Below, in pieces: positions 42,876 through 52,172 of a stretch of DNA of 64,000 bases. A model generated the notes under the pieces. The model was not told the DNA's origin and searched no databases. It worked only from the letters and a program-made list of their open reading frames with translations. The position numbers and the translations under genes were made by a program. Source of the DNA: JBCCFW01 sp039029535. GTDB taxonomy: Bacteria; Acidobacteriota; JBCCFW01. Location: NCBI GenBank assembly GCA_039029535.1, contig JBCCFW010000002.1, positions 62,001 through 126,000 of the forward strand. The letters are read 5' to 3'. Position 1 is the stretch's first letter. Every line of letters begins with the position of its first letter.

Positions 42876-43556
42876 CTACTTTCTCGCTCGGGCGGCCGCG
42901 ATGCTGCTGGAGAGCTGCGCGAAGAGTCGTTGGCGCCAGTAGGGGATGGGCGCGAACAGGACCTTGCCGTTGCCGGTGAAGGTGCGCACGAGCCCCTCGC
43001 CGGAGGTCAGGGAGCCCAGCAGTGACTTGGTCGCCCGCTGGACCTCGTAGCCCATCCCGACGGGGCGGGCGAGGACGTAGCGACCGTCGACGACCAGCTT
43101 GCCGCGGACGGTGAGCTCTTCGACCGGTCCGGGGGTGGCCACCACGACCTTGCCGTGGCCGCCGATCTTGGTCTGGTAGTCTAGGAAGCCCTCGCCGCTC
43201 TTGAGCGCGGTCAGGGCCTTCTCACGGTGGACGCCGACTTCGACGCCTTCCTCGGAGGCGTAGTAGCAGCCTCCCTCGAGGATCCACTCTTGACCGGTGA
43301 GCTCCATGACGTGGAAGCCACCGAAGGAGGGCTCGAGGAAGAGCTCGCCGGTGCCCGTGTAGGTTGGGCGGAAGATGTTCTCGCCGCTGGCCAGGGCCTT
43401 GAACAGGCCGCCGACGCCGCTCGGTCCCTTCGACTGCATCTCGATGGGGCCGTGCATGTAGTAGAGCGCACCGGACTCGGTGCGGACCGTCTCGCTGTTC
43501 AGGCTGATCTTGACCAGCCGAAGCCCTTCTTGCTCGATGATCTCGAAGTCGGCCAC
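42876..43556 (-). CDS. AIM24/TIGR00266-family protein
   Basis: 226 residues from a GTG at 43556 preceded by a perfect AGGAGG; the frame is open further upstream but without a ribosome-binding site. It opens VADFEIIEQEGLRLVKISL and continues through GALYYMHGPIEMQSK, a Gly-rich GVGGLFKALASGENIF, LEPSFGGFHVMEL, ILEGGCYYAS, GSLTSGEGLVRTFTGNGKVLFAP. This is the beta-helical AIM24 fold found in bacteria and mitochondria, where the eukaryotic member affects inner-membrane organisation; the bacterial role is unclear. It has no signal peptide and no transmembrane helix. It diverges from the small 43712 gene. Confidence 0.88.
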   Translation of the reverse strand: MADFEIIEQEGLRLVKISLNSETVRTESGALYYMHGPIEMQSKGPSGVGGLFKALASGENIFRPTYTGTGELFLEPSFGGFHVMELTGQEWILEGGCYYASEEGVEVGVHREKALTALKSGEGFLDYQTKIGGHGKVVVATPGPVEELTVRGKLVVDGRYVLARPVGMGYEVQRATKSLLGSLTSGEGLVRTFTGNGKVLFAPIPYWRQRLFAQLSSSIAAARARK

Positions 43557-43711
43557 GGGACCTCCTGCCCGGGCGTCGCCGGTCGTCGGCAAGGGACGTG
43601 CCCGGAGGGAGCTCGACCTTATCGCGGGCTCTCCGACGCCACCAAGCGCGGCCAGCTTGTCGGAAGACCGCTCGACGGCGAGACTGCTCGCTCGAACGAG
43701 GAGTCGACGAC

Positions 43712-44110
43712 ATGACACGAGACGAGGGTGCCGACACCCGCCTGGACACGCTCGGGCGCTTTCTCATGAAGCACCTGCGTGACGCGGCGTTTCGAGGCCA
43801 CGAGCAGGTCGCCACGGGGCAGGCCCGGGCGCCGGGACTCCAGGGGCTCGTCACCGACCTGCGAGCGATGACACCCGAGCAGCAGGAGGTCGTGAGACGG
43901 GCGGTGCGGCACGCGGTGGACGCTGGCCTTCACGACTTCCTGTTCGCCTTGCAGGAGTCCCTCGACCTCGAGGGTGGTGAGGTGGCCCTCACCGTCGGCG
44001 GCACGAACGCCGCCGAGCTCGAGGCCGAGGGCTTGCACGGGGAGCTCTTCACCCAAGAGGGCTGGCGAGCCCGCTTCAGCGAGCTCGGTGAGCCAGAGGG
44101 TGATGCCTGA
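43712..44110 (+). CDS. Small conserved-looking helical protein of unknown function
   Basis: 132 residues from an ATG at 43712 with GAGGAG 8 nt upstream. Its composition suggests a soluble mostly helical protein (TLGRFLMKHLRDAAFRGHEQV; PEQQEVVRRAVRHAVDAGLHDFLFALQE) with a short beta-containing, acidic C-terminus. The amphipathic helices and codon pattern look genuine. I do not recognise a family with certainty. It diverges from the AIM24 gene and ends inside a strong convergent hairpin. Confidence 0.65.
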   Translation: MTRDEGADTRLDTLGRFLMKHLRDAAFRGHEQVATGQARAPGLQGLVTDLRAMTPEQQEVVRRAVRHAVDAGLHDFLFALQESLDLEGGEVALTVGGTNAAELEAEGLHGELFTQEGWRARFSELGEPEGDA

Positions 44111-44139
44111 CGTGCGGGCGATCGCGCCTGCACGTCAGG
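44106..44139. terminator. Bidirectional terminator hairpin between convergent genes
   Basis: CCTGACGTGC at 44106-44115 is the exact complement of GCACGTCAGG at 44130-44139. The loop can extend the stem through GGCG/CGCC. It overlaps the stop codon of the 43712 gene and precedes the stop of the 44146 gene. There is no T-tract on either side, so it may act as a 3'-end stabiliser or a Rho-assisted terminator. Confidence 0.65.
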
Positions 44140-44145
44140 ACGAGC

Positions 44146-47100
44146 TCAGGTCGGGCAGGGGCCCAGGTTGTCGAGGAGGAGTTGCAGGTCGTCGTTGGTG
44201 ATCGCACCGTCGCCATCGACGTCGTAGTGCTCCGGGTAATCGGGCGACGCGCAGCGACGGTCGAGCAGGTAGTGGAAGTCGTCGGCGTCGAGATCGTCGT
44301 CGCCATCCAGGTCAGCCGCCGGATCACCCGCCAGGTACAGCTCGACGAGGATCGCGTTGTCCTCCAGGTCGACGTCGCCGTCTCCATCGAGATCGGCGGT
44401 GAGGTCGTCCTCGGTGCAGGGGAGGAAGGGCTCGAGGAGCTGGATGTCGACCTCGTCGACGGCGTTGTTCCCGTTGAGGTCGGCGCAGAACGGTCGCGGA
44501 TGGTCGTAGAGCTCGAGGTAGGCGTAGTTGGAGAGAGCACGCTCGTCTTCGCCAGCGTTGGTCGCGGTGAGACGCAAGACGCCGACGAAGTCACCGATCG
44601 GAGGGAAGAGCTCGTCCACGGCGAGCTCGAGACCCTCCACCGCGCCGGTGCCCCGGAGGAGAACCGTGCCGGTGCCCGGACCACACTGAGCGTTGTCCTC
44701 GACCTCGCAAGCGCTGAGCGTCCAGTCGACGGTCTCGCGATGGTCGGTGCCGTGCAGCACGTTCAGACGGAGGAGCCGATCGCGGTCGTCGGAGTCCGAC
44801 CAGACCTGCCAGACATGCGGGCGACCGATCTGAGTGCCCTCCGGGGACCAGAGCTTGACGGCCAGCGGACGGTAGAGCGGATCGCCATAGACGATGCCCG
44901 ACTTGCCGTCGGAGGACGCCAGGCTCTCGCCGAGGCTTCGGCCGCTGAAGAAGGCGCCGGCGATGTGGCTGCTGGGTGCGAACGCCCAGCCACCGGTGAG
45001 GTGATGTGAGGAGCTCCCCCAGCAGGCGAGACCACCCAGGCGGTCGATGACGTTGGCGGCCCAGTCACCACCGACGTTGACCCGACGTCGCTCCCGATCG
45101 AACCCGCCGAACTCGGGGTCGAGGAGCTCCTGGCCCGTCGCGAGGTCGACGACGCTGATGTCGTCGAGGTCCACGAAGCCGAAGAGTGAGTGCTCGTAGG
45201 TGGAGCGCACCCGCACGGAGACGAAGGTGATGTCGCCTCCGACGTTCTCCTCGCTCACCGTCACGTCGGCCGAGTGCTCGGTCCAGCTCAGGTTCTGATC
45301 GTCCATGGGGACCAGGACGTTGCGTCGGACGCTGTCGCCCGTCGCGTCGTTGGTGAACTTGATCGACAGCTCGAGGACACCGCCGGGGCTCGCCTGGTTG
45401 CGATGACGCAGCGACACGCGGAACGCCCGCTGGTCGTCGACGGGGAGGGGCGGCAGGTTGAAGATCGCCTTGTCGAGACGGACGGTGATGCGCTCGGGAC
45501 AGGGTTCGAGCCGACCGTCCGCCGTGGTGCAGCGGCTGTCGTCGGGAGCGAGGACGTCGTGGTCGCCGAAGTGGGCATAGCGGTTGCTGGCGATCGTGCC
45601 CGGACCGCCCGCGAGCTGCTCGACGCGGATGACCGGAGGGGTCTTCTCGGTCGCACCGGTGCTGGCCATGGCCCAGCCCGGAGCGGTGAAGCCGTAGTAC
45701 TGCACGGGGTAGGAGCGGATCTGATGGCCGATGAAGCCCGGGGCGAAACCGACGCACTCGGTGTTGATCTCACGAAAGAGGTCGTGAGATTCGTCTTGGC
45801 AACGGCGCACGAGCGCGGGAGTCTCGAGGTTCTCGCAGAGCGGCTCGCAGTCGACGTCGCTCTTGCGCCAGCGCAGCATGGTGGCGAAGTCGTTGAAGCC
45901 GTGTTGTCCGTTGGGCCACGGGTACGAGCCCAGGAGCATCCCGACGCCGATGGCCTTCGGGATGGTGGTGTCGATGCTGCCGGGCAGCTTGCCGGTGATC
46001 GAGCCCTCGGAGGTCGAGCCCGTGCTGCCCCAGCGGCAGGTCTCGTGAGGCCAGGTGCTGTCGGGATCCCCGAACACGAACGGCTCGTGCGTGAGGTAGT
46101 CGAGGCAGTCGTCGTCGAACGAGGACGTCAAGTTGCGGACGGCCTTGCTGACGTCGTTGGAGAGATCGTGCTCGGTCAGCACGGCGCCCTGGATGCCGAC
46201 ACCCTCGGCGACGAGCGTCCGGTCGATGAGCCCGCGGGTGCGCTCGGTGTCGTAGGCCTCGATGCGACCGTAGGCGAAGGCCCCGTGCGACGAGGGATCG
46301 AGGGGGGGAAGCCGACCGTGGACGGACGAGGGGAGGGGGTAGTCGACGGTCACGAGGCCCATGTCCGTCGTGAAGGCGCTCTCGACGTGGGCGAGGTCGT
46401 GGCTGAAGTAGTAGTCGAAGGAGGGCTCCTCGAAGTCGGAGGGCCAGTCCGTGCCGGTGAGACGCGGGGGGATGCCGCGGATGAGGGCCAGGTGAGTGAT
46501 GGGCGAGAGCGCGTTGACCTGCTCGAGGTTGGCGACGCTGCACTCGATGGGCCCGTCGTCACCCAGGGCGTCCTCGGGGATCGTCGCGCAGAGACACTGC
46601 ACGGCGGTCTCCCGCGCCCCGAGCAGCTCGTCCGCCGAGGCGGTCTGACCGGTGGGGAGCTGCACGCCGCAGAGGTGGTGGGACGGGATGCCTCGGGCCT
46701 CCGCGTACTCGGCGGCCAGCGTGTCCGCGTCGTCGGCGTTCACGTTGTAGACGACCAGGGCTCGGGCGGCGAGCTCGGCCGGGTCGTAGCCCTCGGCAGC
46801 GAGACGCAGGTCGTGCGCGGTGAAGACACGCTGACTCGTCGCGAGATGAGCGACGAGCCGGTGTTCGCCGAGGACGGGCGACTCGTAGCTGAGATGAAGA
46901 CGTCCGGTCGCCGGCACCGTCAGCGAGCCGGTCGGCTGAGCACAGCCGGGGCCGGAGTGGAAGGTGAAGGAGCGCGAGCGGTCGGGGGTCACGGCGTCGA
47001 GCAGGAGCTGCGATCCGGCCGCGATGTCGGTGGGAGTGAGGACGAGGTCGACGCAGGCGTCGGCCCAGGCGACGTCGGGTCCTGCGAGCTGGAGGTCCTG

Positions 47101-47187
47101 GGCTCTCGTTGAAGAGCTGACGAGGGGCAGCAACAGCACGAGCGAGCCCAGGAGAGTGCGATGGAAGAGCGAGCGATGACGGAGCAT
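44146..47187 (-). CDS. TIGR03790-family secreted protein with C-terminal dockerin-like calcium-binding repeats
   Basis: 1013 residues from the ATG at 47187, chosen because it gives the signal peptide MLRHRSLFHRTLLGSLVLLLPLVSSSTRAQ; the frame is open for another 66 low-complexity codons. After a beta domain, RALVVYNVNADDADTLAAEY and ARGIPSHHLCGVQLPTG match the opening of TIGR03790 proteins. Later conserved pieces include a GIPPRLTG motif, HIAGAFFSGRSLGESL and IVYGDPLYRPLAV, typical of the family's C-terminal half. The last 120 residues hold four DxNxDxxxDxxD loops (CADLNGNNAVDEVDIQLL; ADLDGDGDVDLEDNAILV; ADLDGDDDLDADDFHYLL; YDVDGDGAITNDDLQLLL), a dockerin type I-like array. No cohesin gene is visible. 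The enzymatic role of TIGR03790 is not established. Confidence 0.82.
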   Translation of the reverse strand: MLRHRSLFHRTLLGSLVLLLPLVSSSTRAQDLQLAGPDVAWADACVDLVLTPTDIAAGSQLLLDAVTPDRSRSFTFHSGPGCAQPTGSLTVPATGRLHLSYESPVLGEHRLVAHLATSQRVFTAHDLRLAAEGYDPAELAARALVVYNVNADDADTLAAEYAEARGIPSHHLCGVQLPTGQTASADELLGARETAVQCLCATIPEDALGDDGPIECSVANLEQVNALSPITHLALIRGIPPRLTGTDWPSDFEEPSFDYYFSHDLAHVESAFTTDMGLVTVDYPLPSSVHGRLPPLDPSSHGAFAYGRIEAYDTERTRGLIDRTLVAEGVGIQGAVLTEHDLSNDVSKAVRNLTSSFDDDCLDYLTHEPFVFGDPDSTWPHETCRWGSTGSTSEGSITGKLPGSIDTTIPKAIGVGMLLGSYPWPNGQHGFNDFATMLRWRKSDVDCEPLCENLETPALVRRCQDESHDLFREINTECVGFAPGFIGHQIRSYPVQYYGFTAPGWAMASTGATEKTPPVIRVEQLAGGPGTIASNRYAHFGDHDVLAPDDSRCTTADGRLEPCPERITVRLDKAIFNLPPLPVDDQRAFRVSLRHRNQASPGGVLELSIKFTNDATGDSVRRNVLVPMDDQNLSWTEHSADVTVSEENVGGDITFVSVRVRSTYEHSLFGFVDLDDISVVDLATGQELLDPEFGGFDRERRRVNVGGDWAANVIDRLGGLACWGSSSHHLTGGWAFAPSSHIAGAFFSGRSLGESLASSDGKSGIVYGDPLYRPLAVKLWSPEGTQIGRPHVWQVWSDSDDRDRLLRLNVLHGTDHRETVDWTLSACEVEDNAQCGPGTGTVLLRGTGAVEGLELAVDELFPPIGDFVGVLRLTATNAGEDERALSNYAYLELYDHPRPFCADLNGNNAVDEVDIQLLEPFLPCTEDDLTADLDGDGDVDLEDNAILVELYLAGDPAADLDGDDDLDADDFHYLLDRRCASPDYPEHYDVDGDGAITNDDLQLLLDNLGPCPT

Positions 47188-47353
47188 GCGGTGAGTCCAG
47201 GAGAGCGAGCGGGAAGAGGCGAGCCCACCGCCGTGCGTTTCTGGGGTTCGTGCGCGGGTGCGAGTCGGTGGAGGGCTCGATCGGAGAATCGCGCTCGCTC
47301 GTGGCGTCGACAACTCGTCGCGTACCGCATTCCCCCTCCTTGATGGCGGCGCA

Positions 47354-47371
47354 GGCTCGGCGAGGCGAGCC
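47354..47371 (-). terminator. Small hairpin downstream of the HEAT-repeat gene
   Basis: GGCTCG at 47354-47359 pairs with CGAGCC at 47366-47371 around a GCGAGG loop, about 28 nt beyond the 47399 stop codon on the minus strand. No T-tract. The rest of the 211-nt gap 47188-47398 shows nothing else that I can support. Confidence 0.3.
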
Positions 47372-47398
47372 GGCTGGGGGCTCACTGGATGACCAGGC

Positions 47399-48991
47399 TC
47401 AGCCCGTGGGTGACTCCACCCGGAAGAGGACCTCCCGCTTCATCGCCAGAGAGCAGCAGCAGTCGGCGAGTCGTTCCCGTACTTGCCTGACCTGCTCGGG
47501 TGAGATGCGAACCAGGGGGTAGTTCGAGCGGACCAGCCAGCGCCGGAGGTCGTCATCCGCCAGCTCGCCATCGAGCTCAGGAGACGAGTGCAAGGCCAAC
47601 AGCGCGATGAGCCGCTCCGGAATGGGCAGGCCAGTCAAGAGCGAGCGAACCGTGACTCGAAGCTCCGGGCGGTCGTCTCTCAGGAAGGAGAGCAGGCGGG
47701 GCAGCGAGACGGTCCCCAGGCGCAGCAGTCCCGTGACCGCGGCCCGCCGAACCCTACCGGCGTGGTCTTCGAGGGCTGACCAGAAGCGCTCCTCGTGCTC
47801 GGGCGAGCCGTGACGGGCCAGGCCCAGCACGGCGGCCTCCCGAGTGCGGTTGCGCTCGTCGTCGAGTCGTCCGACGAACACCGGCACGTCGCGTTCGTCG
47901 CCGCACTCGGTCAGGCCGAAGAGCGCCAGGGTTGCGAGCTCGGATGACGCGAGGCGTCGACGGTAGTGCGCGGCCGGATCGCCACCGAGACGTGCACGAT
48001 GGAAGTACTGACAGGCGAGCCGCACGCTGGACGCCGGGTCGTCGAGGCCGGCGGTGACCGGGCCCGACAAGGTGTCGGGGAGTCGCTGAGAGCGCACTTC
48101 GATCGATCGACGACGGAGCGGTGGGTAGGGATCGACCGACATCGCTTGCAGCACGCGCTCCAGGTTCTCGGGACTGCAGCGCTCCACGGCGGCCTCGCCC
48201 AGTCGAAGCCGGAGAGGCGGGTCACCGACCTGACGGGCGAGCTCGACCGCGTCGAGGAGGCACTCCTCGTCGGCATGGGCGAGGGTGCCGACGACCTCTC
48301 GTCGAACGCGGGGATCCCGTGAGGCCACGCCGGCGAGGAGGAGAGAACGGGCGTCACCCTCGCGAACGAGCTCGAGCACGCGGTCGACGAACTCGGCGTG
48401 CGTCGAGCGTCCGCAATCGCGCAAGCGCGTGACGAGAGGCAGCACGCTGACCCAGGCGGCGAGCTCGCTTGGACGCAGTCGCTCGTCGAGGGCGCTCATC
48501 GCTGGCTCGCGAACCTGGCGGACCCAGTCGTTCCGACGGAGCAGGAGGAAGGGGAGCACGGCATGGCCGTGCTCGCGGGCGAGGCGCCGGACCGCGGCCT
48601 CTCGGACGACGCCGAGCGGAGCCATGCTCGCCAGGCAGAGCAGGTCCATGGCCTGCGCAGGATGTCGCAGGCACGGCCGGAGGTCGGCACGGAGCCAGCC
48701 GTCTTGGCCGCGGCCTCGAGCTCGCATCCAGGAGTCGAGCAAGGGGAGGCTGGTGGGCTCGACGTCTTGCAACAACCGTGACGACAGCTCGGCGGCAGCC
48801 CGCGCCACGTCGGCGTCGGCATCGGCGACGAGCTCGAACACGACGGGGAGCGTGGCCGGCTCGGCCAGCTCACGAAGCTCGGCGAGCGCGCGCAACGAGT
48901 CTTTCGCTGAGGGCCGTCGGTTCCCGACGTGCACGAGCTGCTGCATCAGCTCGGCGGCACGCCGGGTCGGGCCCCGGTCCAGGCGTGGCAT
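47399..48991 (-). CDS. HEAT-repeat protein
   Basis: 530 residues from the ATG at 48991, preceded by GGAGGGAGAGG; an upstream in-frame ATG at 49006 lies before that site. Nearly the whole protein is built of HEAT-like helical pairs rich in Leu/Ala/Arg, e.g. LAELRELAEPATLPVVFELV, DVARAAAELSSRLLQDV, TREAAVLGLARHGSPE and GRVRRAAVTGLLRLGTVSLP. It has no signal peptide or transmembrane helix, so it is cytoplasmic. Such solenoids bind proteins or nucleic acids; the partner is unknown. A CCC run near the C-terminus (ADCCCSLAM) is unusual for a cytoplasmic solenoid. Confidence 0.75.
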   Translation of the reverse strand: MPRLDRGPTRRAAELMQQLVHVGNRRPSAKDSLRALAELRELAEPATLPVVFELVADADADVARAAAELSSRLLQDVEPTSLPLLDSWMRARGRGQDGWLRADLRPCLRHPAQAMDLLCLASMAPLGVVREAAVRRLAREHGHAVLPFLLLRRNDWVRQVREPAMSALDERLRPSELAAWVSVLPLVTRLRDCGRSTHAEFVDRVLELVREGDARSLLLAGVASRDPRVRREVVGTLAHADEECLLDAVELARQVGDPPLRLRLGEAAVERCSPENLERVLQAMSVDPYPPLRRRSIEVRSQRLPDTLSGPVTAGLDDPASSVRLACQYFHRARLGGDPAAHYRRRLASSELATLALFGLTECGDERDVPVFVGRLDDERNRTREAAVLGLARHGSPEHEERFWSALEDHAGRVRRAAVTGLLRLGTVSLPRLLSFLRDDRPELRVTVRSLLTGLPIPERLIALLALHSSPELDGELADDDLRRWLVRSNYPLVRISPEQVRQVRERLADCCCSLAMKREVLFRVESPTG

Positions 48992-49102
48992 GTCCTCTCC
49001 CTCCATGTCGCCCGACCCAGCTTGGTCACGGCCTGGTCATCGTGGTGCCTGAGGTGAGCTCGTGCAAGCGGGGACGTGCTCCCTGGCAACCACGACGAGA
49101 AC

Positions 49103-49132
49103 GCGGGGACCGACTCGTGCGTCGGCCCCCGC
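49103..49132 (-). terminator. Stem-loop after the metzincin protease gene
   Basis: GCGGGG-A-CCGAC (49103-49114) pairs with GTCGG-C-CCCCGC (49121-49132), an 11-bp stem with one A-C mismatch and a TCGTGC loop. It starts about 20 nt after the stop of the 49152 gene. No U-tract follows on the minus strand. Confidence 0.55.
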
Positions 49133-49151
49133 TGCGATCACGCCGCAGGGC

Positions 49152-52100
49152 TCACCGCTGGTTGGTGATGATCAGCCGTGGTCGAGAGCTCGCGCGCTCG
49201 GAGCTTCCGAGCGCCCGGTCCTCCCCGGTGTCGCTCGTGGCGAAGCCCAGCGAGTAGACACCGGGCTCGTTCACGTGGCTGCCGACGTCCAGCTCGACAC
49301 GCTTGCCAGCCGGGAGGGTCGGGATGAGCTGGAGCAGGCCGCAGTTGCCGCCGGTCTCCGTCTCCCAGTTGTCCCAGGTCAGCGAGCCCTCCTGCCAGCT
49401 GCTCCCACAGACCTGGTAGAGGCCGACGTCGGTGATGGCCTGACCGAGGACGCCGACTTCCAGTCGCGACGAGGCGAAGGTGCCGATGGCGGTGAAGGCG
49501 TTGAAGCGGAGGAAGACATGCTCGAGCTGTTCAGGACCGCCTCGCATCCGCAGGAAGTCGAGACTGCCGTGGGTCTGGTCGGCATCTGCCTGTCGGATGA
49601 AGGTGTCGTCGGTGGGATCGAGGTAGCTCACCTGCGAGCGCTGCCGCAGGTTGACCCGCCGCGTGTACGGGTTGCCGCCGACCCAGAGCGTCACCTCGAA
49701 CCAATGCGGCTCGTTGAAGCGGACGTGGGGCTCCATGGGGAAGCGCAGGTCGCAGGTCGTCGGATCCGTGATGAAGTCGTCGGTGTTGAGGATGACCTCG
49801 GTGCCGTCGTTGGCGATGGCCACGTGACCGGGCTGACAGTCGAAGGGGCCGTTGTCGTCCCAAGAGCCGTGGAAGTTGCAAGCCGTGATGGTCGTGCCCG
49901 GCTCCTTCTGGATGCGGATCGTGAAGTAGGTCGGGTTGTCCGGGCCGTCGGCGCAGGCTCCTCCTTGTCGCTCCTCGAAGCTCCCGAGGTTGGGGTCGTA
50001 GAAGAAGTCGACCTGCGTCGGTGGGTTCGGGCTGCTCGAGGCATGCTCGGTGCGGGTCGCTCCCAGGTGGGGCACGTAGCTGGCCACGAGCTGGAGGTCG
50101 GGCTCGGCGTCGATGGCCTCGGCGACCAGCGCGATGTCGAAGAAGCGCTCGTCGACGTCGTTGGACTCGATCGAGACGGCGCCGGCGTGACCGCCGGCGT
50201 TCGGGACGTCGAAGCCGACCGAGAAGGTCGTGCATTCGTCGCGGTCGAGAGGGCTGTTCGGGTTGCCGGCTTGAAGGAAACCCTCCCCGCTGACCATGTT
50301 CGAGCCGTTCTGAATGGCCAGGGGGCCATCGCCTCGGTTGCAGATCTGGAACACCTGGCTGATCGGCAGCTCTCCGACCGGCGTGTCGGGGAAGACGAAC
50401 TCGTCTCCGTCCTGGAGCATCGGGCCGCCCACGCCGACACGGACTTCGATCTCGGGGCGAGGCGAGAACTGGACGTTCACTCGGATGCCGTGCTGGACCG
50501 TCTGACCTGCGTCGTCGGTGACCGTCGCGGTGATCACGTGGTTGCCGAAGCTGGGGAACGTGTGGGTGACCGTCGAGCCCGTGCCGAGGGGCTCGGAGAG
50601 CAGGTTCGACTCCCAGAGGATCGTTCCGCTCAGGTCGCCGTCCTCCGGATCACTCGCGATCCCGACGAAGGTCACCTCCGTGCCTTGCACCGGGTCGCTG
50701 TTGTCGGCCGGCTCGAGGATGGTCACCGTGGGGGCACCGTTGCTCGAGGACGGACGGAAACCGGAGTAGATGCCTGAACGAGCGCGTGCGACGCGGGCGT
50801 TGTTCGACGGCGGGACCTGGGGATTGCCGTCCGGCGTCCCCGTGGGCTCGCCCTGGTAGAGCACCGTCGGATCCGAGAAGTGCGGCACGCGGTCGCAGAC
50901 CGAGGCCGGCGGTCGCGTGTCGAAACACTCCGCCTGAGCCGTCGGGTCCTCGATGAGGAAACAGCCCGCACAGCCCATCACCGTGGACACGAAGCTCTCT
51001 CCGGGACCGGGCTGCACGTCGAAGACGTGACCGAAGCTCGCCGGATCGACGGGGTCGCCGTGTCGCATGGTCGCGGCCTCGTCACCGCGGTCGTGTCGCA
51101 TGCCGAGGTTGTGACCGTGCTCGTGGGGGAAGGTCCAATCCGCCGCTCCACAACCGAGCTCATGGACCATGAAAGCTTGCTGGTCGAAGGGCTCGGTGTT
51201 CAGCGGTTCGGTGGTGAGGACGATGATCTCCTGGGTGCCAATGAGCCGTGGGAGATTCGCGACCCCGCAGGGGTTGTCCGGGTTGGCCGGGATCAGGAGC
51301 GAGACCATGTCGGCCCCGTGGGTGTTGCGCAGGTGTCCGACCTCCTCCGATGAGACTTCGTTGTTGAGATAGGCCCGGGCTCCCACCAGGTTCAGGGGAG
51401 GCTGAAGGGCGGTGATGGGCCCGACGTGGACCAGCTCGTAGCGCGTGTCGACGTGACCCTGCGCGAAGACGAAGTTCGATTGCGCGACGCCCAGGTGGAT
51501 CCAGTCGTGGGCCTCCTGCTCGAGCTCGGGCGTCGCGGTGAAGTCGACGGTGTAGAGCCCCATGACGTCGATCTTGGTCACGCCTCCACCTCGACGGCTC
51601 CCTCCGATCGTCGAGTCTTCGAAGCCCTCGAAGACGGGCTTACCGACGTCTCCAACCGAGTGCAGGGCACAGCCGGAGTGGTCACCCTGAGTGACCCGGA
51701 CGAGACGGTGGAAGCCGGAGCCCGCGGGAACGATCTGGTAGTGCCGGCCGTCAGCGTGGAAGACACCGGAGACTCGGCCATCGAGGTAGCTCAGCAAGAC
51801 GAGCCCTTGGCTCGACTTCTCGCTCGTCGATTCGAGCTGAGACTTGCTGCGACCGATCCGCGGCGCGGGCTCGAGACGGCCAGCCCACTCGACACGACTC
51901 GGTCCTCGCTGAGTCGAGTGCGTGCGCGTGGCCAACCAGCGAGTGCCGTCGGTGGCCTGGAGAATGAGAGAGACGGGATTCGAGGTCACCAAGCCGGAGT
52001 CGAGGCCGATGACGACGTCCTCGACGCTGTTGGTGACCGCCATGCCTCCGACCGAGGCGGCGGTTCGGCTGCGGTCGAAGCGGTAGAGCTCGGGAACGGC

Positions 52101-52172
52101 CTGCGCGTCAGCCGAGTGACTGACGATGCTCAGGAAGACGACGGCGAACGAAACGAAGCGGATCCTTCTCAT
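49152..52172 (-). CDS. Large secreted metzincin-type metalloprotease with C-terminal adhesion domains
   Basis: 1006 residues from the ATG at 52172 with AAGGAG upstream; the open frame further upstream is rejected because this start gives the signal peptide MRRIRFVSFAVVFLSIVSHSADA. A pro-region (about 25-200) precedes the catalytic domain. The zinc motif is HEHGHNLGMRHD at 350-361 (HExxHxxGxxH), followed by a plausible Met-turn at VMGCAG (about 398). Downstream are a PKD/Ig-like domain (TVTILEPADNSDPVQGTEV; HVITATVTDDAG), a choice-of-anchor domain (QICNRGDGPLAIQN), a CARDB-like part and a DNRLRE/CBM96-like end (DDTFIRQADADQTHGSLDFLRMRGG). It is exported and predicted to digest extracellular protein; substrate unknown. 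The upstream intergenic region is unusually long. Confidence 0.87.
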   Translation of the reverse strand: MRRIRFVSFAVVFLSIVSHSADAQAVPELYRFDRSRTAASVGGMAVTNSVEDVVIGLDSGLVTSNPVSLILQATDGTRWLATRTHSTQRGPSRVEWAGRLEPAPRIGRSKSQLESTSEKSSQGLVLLSYLDGRVSGVFHADGRHYQIVPAGSGFHRLVRVTQGDHSGCALHSVGDVGKPVFEGFEDSTIGGSRRGGGVTKIDVMGLYTVDFTATPELEQEAHDWIHLGVAQSNFVFAQGHVDTRYELVHVGPITALQPPLNLVGARAYLNNEVSSEEVGHLRNTHGADMVSLLIPANPDNPCGVANLPRLIGTQEIIVLTTEPLNTEPFDQQAFMVHELGCGAADWTFPHEHGHNLGMRHDRGDEAATMRHGDPVDPASFGHVFDVQPGPGESFVSTVMGCAGCFLIEDPTAQAECFDTRPPASVCDRVPHFSDPTVLYQGEPTGTPDGNPQVPPSNNARVARARSGIYSGFRPSSSNGAPTVTILEPADNSDPVQGTEVTFVGIASDPEDGDLSGTILWESNLLSEPLGTGSTVTHTFPSFGNHVITATVTDDAGQTVQHGIRVNVQFSPRPEIEVRVGVGGPMLQDGDEFVFPDTPVGELPISQVFQICNRGDGPLAIQNGSNMVSGEGFLQAGNPNSPLDRDECTTFSVGFDVPNAGGHAGAVSIESNDVDERFFDIALVAEAIDAEPDLQLVASYVPHLGATRTEHASSSPNPPTQVDFFYDPNLGSFEERQGGACADGPDNPTYFTIRIQKEPGTTITACNFHGSWDDNGPFDCQPGHVAIANDGTEVILNTDDFITDPTTCDLRFPMEPHVRFNEPHWFEVTLWVGGNPYTRRVNLRQRSQVSYLDPTDDTFIRQADADQTHGSLDFLRMRGGPEQLEHVFLRFNAFTAIGTFASSRLEVGVLGQAITDVGLYQVCGSSWQEGSLTWDNWETETGGNCGLLQLIPTLPAGKRVELDVGSHVNEPGVYSLGFATSDTGEDRALGSSERASSRPRLIITNQR

